Positions 63,756-64,000 of a stretch of 64,000 nt of DNA are shown one piece after another. The stretch covers positions 22,798 to 86,797 of the forward strand of contig JAALLF010000016.1 of NCBI GenBank assembly GCA_011087645.1, in the 5' to 3' direction. Every line of letters starts with the position of its first letter. The stretch's first letter is position 1. The notes under the pieces were generated by a model, which searched no databases, was not told the DNA's origin, and worked only from the letters and a program-made list of their open reading frames with translations. The position numbers and the translations under genes are program-made. This DNA is from Alphaproteobacteria bacterium. Lineage in GTDB: Bacteria > Pseudomonadota > Alphaproteobacteria > UBA6615.

Positions 63756-63968
63756 AACAGCGTCGGCCTTCCTTTTTGAAACTGATTGAGATGGAATCAA
63801 CCCTTAGGACCGCGCTGACGTCAAGCTCGCGAGGACCCGCTATACGCAACGTTTCTCGCGCATTGGCGTACATCCCCCAATATTGATGCGGGCGAGAATA
63901 TCATGGCAAGCGGGGACGCCATAGCCCGTCCGCTTTGTGCGGGCAACGGCCGCATTACCCCGGTGATC

Positions 63969-64000
63969 TCAACTGGTCGACGCAACACTTTATCTTGGAA
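63969..64000 (-). pseudogene. Possible third IS30 transposase tail (truncated by window edge)
   Basis: CTCAACTGGTCGACGCAACAC on the plus strand aligns with CTCAACCGGTCGCTGCAACAC of copy 2 and the matching end of copy 1; read on the minus strand it gives SVASTS and a stop. The few bases beyond contain an in-frame TAA. Only 32 bases are visible, so this is a tentative call. The rest of 63756-63968 is the upstream region of the acyl-CoA dehydrogenase gene, with nothing else supported. Confidence 0.5.

Noticed and set aside
63814..63826. TGACGTCA palindrome upstream of the acyl-CoA dehydrogenase gene
   Set aside because: A single 8-bp palindrome is expected by chance at this density and has no further support.
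45600..64000. Classical genomic island or integrative element
   Set aside because: Composition shift and transposase tails are present, but there is no integrase, tRNA target, attachment repeat or conjugation gene, so only a mosaic, IS-marked region is claimed.

Overview
The window looks like chromosome of a GC-rich alphaproteobacterium, most likely Rhodospirillales or a relative. The evidence is the gene order rpmH-rnpA-yidD-yidC-engB-argB, then dapD-dapE, truA-fmt-def, recR-ybaB-dnaX, a short SRP RNA, nudC, pheA-kdsB, a membrane-anchored cytochrome c and hisN. DUF2336 proteins and the intergenic repeats seen here are also typical of alphaproteobacteria. No tRNA, rRNA, CRISPR array, prophage or intact insertion sequence was found.

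Layout: (a) 1-5.2 kb, minus strand: M20 peptidase, P1/DmpA-type peptidase, peptide-binding protein and two permeases, a peptide uptake and hydrolysis operon cut by the left edge. (b) 5.2-9.9 kb, minus strand: TVP38/TMEM64 membrane protein, FAD disulfide reductase, orphan histidine kinase and DUF547 protein. (c) 10.0-14.5 kb, plus strand: ribosomal protein, RNase P and membrane-insertion genes behind a consensus sigma-70 promoter, ending with argB. (d) 14.5-18.1 kb, minus strand: a small orphan gene, a DUF2336 protein and a PAS-GAF-GGDEF diguanylate cyclase. (e) 18.4-37.9 kb: mostly housekeeping genes (lysine, phenylalanine, histidine and KDO biosynthesis, translation initiation, recombination, DNA polymerase III tau, SRP RNA), separated by three copies of a composite intergenic repeat. 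(f) 38.0-45.5 kb, plus strand: ACT regulator, a complete YejABEF-type peptide importer and a hydroxyacid dehydrogenase.

From about 45.6 kb to the right end the character changes. Part of the sequence is less GC-rich, and three degenerate tails of an IS30-type transposase punctuate it (50.74, 57.89 and 63.97 kb). The first segment holds a 1119-residue SAM-cyclase-AAA-TPR protein, an extradiol-dioxygenase-like VOC protein and a Crp-type regulator with an intact cyclic-nucleotide cassette and a CRP-like operator upstream. The second segment is a five-gene Dpp/Opp-type importer. Its two ATPases carry unusual insertions: the first has eight cysteines in two CxxC-x4-CxxC blocks resembling DnaJ zinc motifs, and the second has about 85 extra residues inside the C-terminal cysteine region. 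The third segment is an acyl-CoA module: feruloyl-CoA-synthase-like ligase and crotonase on plus; acyl-CoA dehydrogenase, class III CoA-transferase and MaoC hydratase on minus.

The best candidate for something undescribed is the cysteine-rich importer, possibly wired to the neighbouring cAMP module. The wiring is inference; the cysteine pattern is read directly from the sequence.
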